Part shown: positions 15,697-17,552 of the stretch, one piece after another
Layout of the letters: every line of letters begins with the position of its first letter
Numbering within the stretch: the stretch's first letter is position 1
Origin: Bacteroidales bacterium UBA3816
Lineage (GTDB): Bacteria; Bacteroidota; Bacteroidia; Bacteroidales; P3
NCBI GenBank assembly: GCA_002368955.1
Contig: DFDY01000083.1
Coordinates: 1 to 17,552 of the forward strand
Reading direction: 5' to 3'
DNA: 17,552 nucleotides
Position numbers and translations under genes: made by a program
Notes under the pieces: generated by a model
The model's input: the letters and a program-made list of their open reading frames with translations, nothing else
Told to the model about the DNA's origin: nothing
Database searches by the model: none

Positions 15697-15959
15697 AGCG
15701 AGGTTGTTACATTGCCATCCGACACTGCTGTAAAAAGCCAACAAAATGATGGTAATTACAAGCCCGACACGCTGGAGTGGTCACCGCCCGACGCTGTAAA
15801 AAGCCAACAAAATGATGGTAATTACAAGAACAGATACTTGCCTTCGATCGCCGCACAAGCTGTAAAAAGCCAACAAAATGATGGTAATTACAAGTCAGGG
15901 CGGTGCAGAACTAAAGTCTTTCCGCTGTAGAAGGCCACCAAAATGATTGTAAAATATCA
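15661..15959 (+). CRISPR. CRISPR array, 4 identical repeats plus 1 degenerate, 4 spacers
   Basis: Four identical 36-base repeats at 15661-15696, 15727-15762, 15793-15828 and 15859-15894, each starting GCTGTAAAAAGCCAAC and ending GATGGTAATTACAAG. A fifth copy at 15924-15959 is diverged: substitutions at positions 7, 10, 15 and 25, and a different last 8 bases. Spacers are unique and 30, 30, 30 and 29 bases long, more GC-rich than the repeats. A degenerate last repeat normally marks the leader-distal end, so the array reads on the plus strand with its leader side at the nuclease gene. There is no separate leader: repeat 1 covers the last 7 bases of the gene including its stop. The repeat can form a weak GTAA/TTAC plus GCCA/TGGT stem by itself. 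Confidence 0.96.
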
Positions 15960-16001
15960 AAGAGACAAAGCGTTAAGGATAATTTGTTAAAAAATAAAAA
16001 A

Positions 16002-16850
16002 ATGGATGACTTGAAAATAATAATCTATGATGTTGAACATGGGAGTTGCACACATATTATAACTCCCAACGGAAAACATATATTAGTGGATGTTGGCTCA
16101 AAAAGTGATAAGAGCATAGTTGACTACATTTGTAACAGGTATTTTTATGGTCGAAATGGGAGTATAGATGCTTTAATTATTACCCATCCTCATGAAGATC
16201 ACATCTACGATTTGCCGAGATTACTTGAGAGATTGCGTCCTAAAGTTCTATATAGACCCACAGAGGCCTTTGACATAAAGCCGTCATCAAAAACACCGAT
16301 TCACATTAATATTGCCAACAATGCCAATTGGATGAATTCTTCATATAAATATCCAATTCCAGATACTGACAATATAGAAAATCCACAGGTTATGGGTGGC
16401 GTCAAAATAACACACATCCCTTCTGTGTTAAATCTTCATGATAAAACAGACTTAAATACTTTTTCCTCTTTAGTTATTATAGAATATACTGGCATTAAAT
16501 TCGTTATTACAGGAGACAATTCCTCGAAACAGCTCAAATATATGGTGGATAATAATTATTGTGGTATTAGACTGCTTGCAGCAGATGCCGCAGTTCTTCT
16601 TGCGCCTCATCACGGTAGAACAGGAGAGTATTGCCCGGATTTCTTTAAACTAGTAAATCCTGTATTAACGGTTATTTCTGACAAAAGTGTCGAGCATACC
16701 ACACAGGAAGAATCATCAAGTGTTTACAAAGGAATTGGAACCAATATTGATGGGAGAAGCCGATATGTATTAACCACAAGAAATGATAGAAATATCTATT
16801 TTTCTGTTTCATATGGACAATGGGACGTAAAATTTAATGAGGAGTATTAA
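16002..16850 (+). CDS. ComEC-like metallo-beta-lactamase-fold hydrolase
   Basis: A 282-residue soluble MBL-fold protein. The metal-binding motif HPHEDH (62-67) is intact, with further likely ligands at VITGDN (D172) and APHHGR (H203/H204). The arrangement with IIYDVEHGSCTHII at the start and the LLAPHHG element resembles the C-terminal domain of ComEC/Rec2 and related stand-alone nuclease or phosphodiesterase-like proteins. There is no membrane segment or signal peptide. I chose the ATG at 16002, 42 bases after the array; a TTG 18 bases upstream is possible. The following four-TM gene starts 4 bases after its stop, suggesting a two-gene unit. Substrate unknown; similar MBL proteins occur in bacterial defence and conflict loci, but that role here is inference. 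Confidence 0.85.
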   Translation: MDDLKIIIYDVEHGSCTHIITPNGKHILVDVGSKSDKSIVDYICNRYFYGRNGSIDALIITHPHEDHIYDLPRLLERLRPKVLYRPTEAFDIKPSSKTPIHINIANNANWMNSSYKYPIPDTDNIENPQVMGGVKITHIPSVLNLHDKTDLNTFSSLVIIEYTGIKFVITGDNSSKQLKYMVDNNYCGIRLLAADAAVLLAPHHGRTGEYCPDFFKLVNPVLTVISDKSVEHTTQEESSSVYKGIGTNIDGRSRYVLTTRNDRNIYFSVSYGQWDVKFNEEY

Positions 16851-16854
16851 TAAT

Positions 16855-17340
16855 ATGGACATCAAAATATCTACTTACGATTTTTTTAACAAATTTATTC
16901 TTGGCCTTGTTTTTGTTGGCGTTGCAATCTTGGCTTTTGTTGATGTAAACAATTCTTTCTTCAGGAGCCTTCAGGAAATAAAAGAGAATGGTATTCTCGT
17001 AACAGTTTTTTCTGTTTCTGCTTTAGCTATTGTCTATGAAGTTGGAATCATAATAAATAGACTTGGATCTTTGTTAGAAGAATTGCTCCGCAAATGCCAT
17101 TGGATATATTTTGTTGAAGACTATAAAAAATACAATGATAAAAAGAAAGAATATCCTATACTGAATGTTCTTTCAAGAGAATACGCATTGTCAAGGAATT
17201 CTATTGTCCTGTTTTTCTTGATTTCAATAGTCGTTTTCACCCGTTTTGCATGGTATGGTTTGATACCACTAGCGATAATGATTCTATTTTACATTTCATG
17301 TAGAAAATATTCCAAGAAAATCGTTGATTTAATGGAATAA
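16855..17340 (+). CDS. Four-TM membrane protein of unknown function
   Basis: A 161-residue integral membrane protein. Hydrophobic spans are at about 9-29 (FILGLVFVGVAILAF), 42-62, 112-130 (SIVLFFLISIVVF) and 132-150, with a charged cytoplasmic-type loop between the second and third (EDYKKYNDKKKEYP). No family recognised. The ATG at 16855 is preceded by GGAG at 16841-16844, the only clear Shine-Dalgarno-like sequence in this region; an in-frame ATG at 16837 overlapping the MBL gene is less likely. Its tight spacing to the MBL gene implies a functional pair. Confidence 0.75.
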   Translation: MDIKISTYDFFNKFILGLVFVGVAILAFVDVNNSFFRSLQEIKENGILVTVFSVSALAIVYEVGIIINRLGSLLEELLRKCHWIYFVEDYKKYNDKKKEYPILNVLSREYALSRNSIVLFFLISIVVFTRFAWYGLIPLAIMILFYISCRKYSKKIVDLME

Positions 17341-17368
17341 GTATATTGAGGACACTGCAAAAGACAGG

Positions 17369-17458
17369 CCCTCAAAAAAGAGTATATCTTTCCCTCAAAA
17401 AGAGTATATCTTTTGTTCATGAAGATATACTCTTTTTGTACTAAAGGGTGTATCTTTT
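17369..17458. repeat. Cluster of AAGAGTATATCTTT direct and inverted repeats
   Basis: Two adjacent direct copies beginning CCCTCAAAAA (17369-17391 and 17392-17413, differing by one A), an inverted copy AAGATATACTCTTTTT (17422-17437) and a degenerate third direct copy around 17443-17458. The second direct copy and the inverted copy form the hairpin listed separately. Confidence 0.8.
17397..17437 (+). terminator. Hairpin with 16-bp stem, probable bidirectional terminator
   Basis: AAAAAGAGTATATCTT (17397-17412) and AAGATATACTCTTTTT (17422-17437) are perfect complements around a 9-base loop. A and T runs at the two outer ends allow termination from either strand. It lies about 57 bases after the four-TM gene and could end the accessory-region transcript. 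Confidence 0.6.
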
Positions 17459-17504
17459 CAATCAAACCATTTTATAAACCAAAAATCAAACATTATTATT
17501 GGGG

Positions 17505-17533
17505 TCCGATAAAAATAAAGAACAGTTATCGGA
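17505..17533. repeat. 8-bp inverted repeat near window end
   Basis: TCCGATAA (17505-17512) and TTATCGGA (17526-17533) are perfect complements with a 13-base spacer. It could be an operator or part of a mobile-element end; the window stops too soon to tell. Confidence 0.45.
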
Positions 17534-17552
17534 AAATGCTAAATTGTTGATG

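Noticed and set aside
15712..15930. Small plus-strand open frame within the array
   Set aside because: It is just the repeat translated several times (AVKSQQNDGNYK) and is an artefact of the CRISPR array.

Overview
The window looks like a chromosomal segment of a member of the Bacteroidetes, probably order Bacteroidales. Promoters match the Bacteroidetes pattern of a -33 TTTG and a -7 TAnnTTTG (for example TTTG-N19-TATTTTTG before the GltS-type transporter). The atpD gene leads its operon. Core genes resemble Bacteroidales versions, including a barrel-only Omp85 protein, a large AsmA-family protein and a short NUDIX-dprA unit. Core genes are GC-rich with C or G at third codon positions.

Layout. 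Positions 1-2546 are on the minus strand: partial atpD (F1 ATPase beta), then dprA and a NUDIX hydrolase as an overlapping pair. A divergent promoter region separates these from a plus-strand run at 2616-8411: pyrE, a SUMF1/FGE-like exported protein, hpt, a small lipoprotein and a 1028-residue AsmA-like envelope protein, ending in a strong intrinsic terminator. Positions 8484-9142 hold decayed sequence with a structured element and a possible transposase relic. A lone AT-rich lipoprotein-like gene follows (9143-9586). Next come a GltS-family transporter, an Omp85-type outer-membrane barrel and a three-TM hypothetical protein (9926-13635), which has a suspicious in-frame 30-codon tail after its stop.

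Positions 13730-17552 are visibly AT-rich and form an accessory region. The centrepiece is a compact 609-residue TnpB/Cas12-like RuvC nuclease (D267, E378, D473; no zinc ribbon). A CRISPR array of four identical 36-nt repeats plus one degenerate terminal repeat, with 29-30 nt spacers, follows it directly. The first repeat overlaps the nuclease stop codon. Inside the last 45 nt of the nuclease gene there is an 18-nt segment (15623-15640) that can pair with the repeat core (14 Watson-Crick pairs, 2 G-U, 2 mismatches), and short hairpins lie around it. Gene tail and first repeat could therefore fold as a natural single-guide RNA, intermediate between the omega-RNA of TnpB elements and a split tracrRNA/crRNA. 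No cas1, cas2 or other cas gene is present in the window. Downstream lie a ComEC-like metallo-beta-lactamase-fold protein and a four-TM protein, possibly a second defence-type module, then a cluster of 22-nt direct and inverted repeats.

Limits: all calls come from reading sequence by eye. No homology search, folding program or codon statistics was run, so subtype names and RNA structures are proposals.
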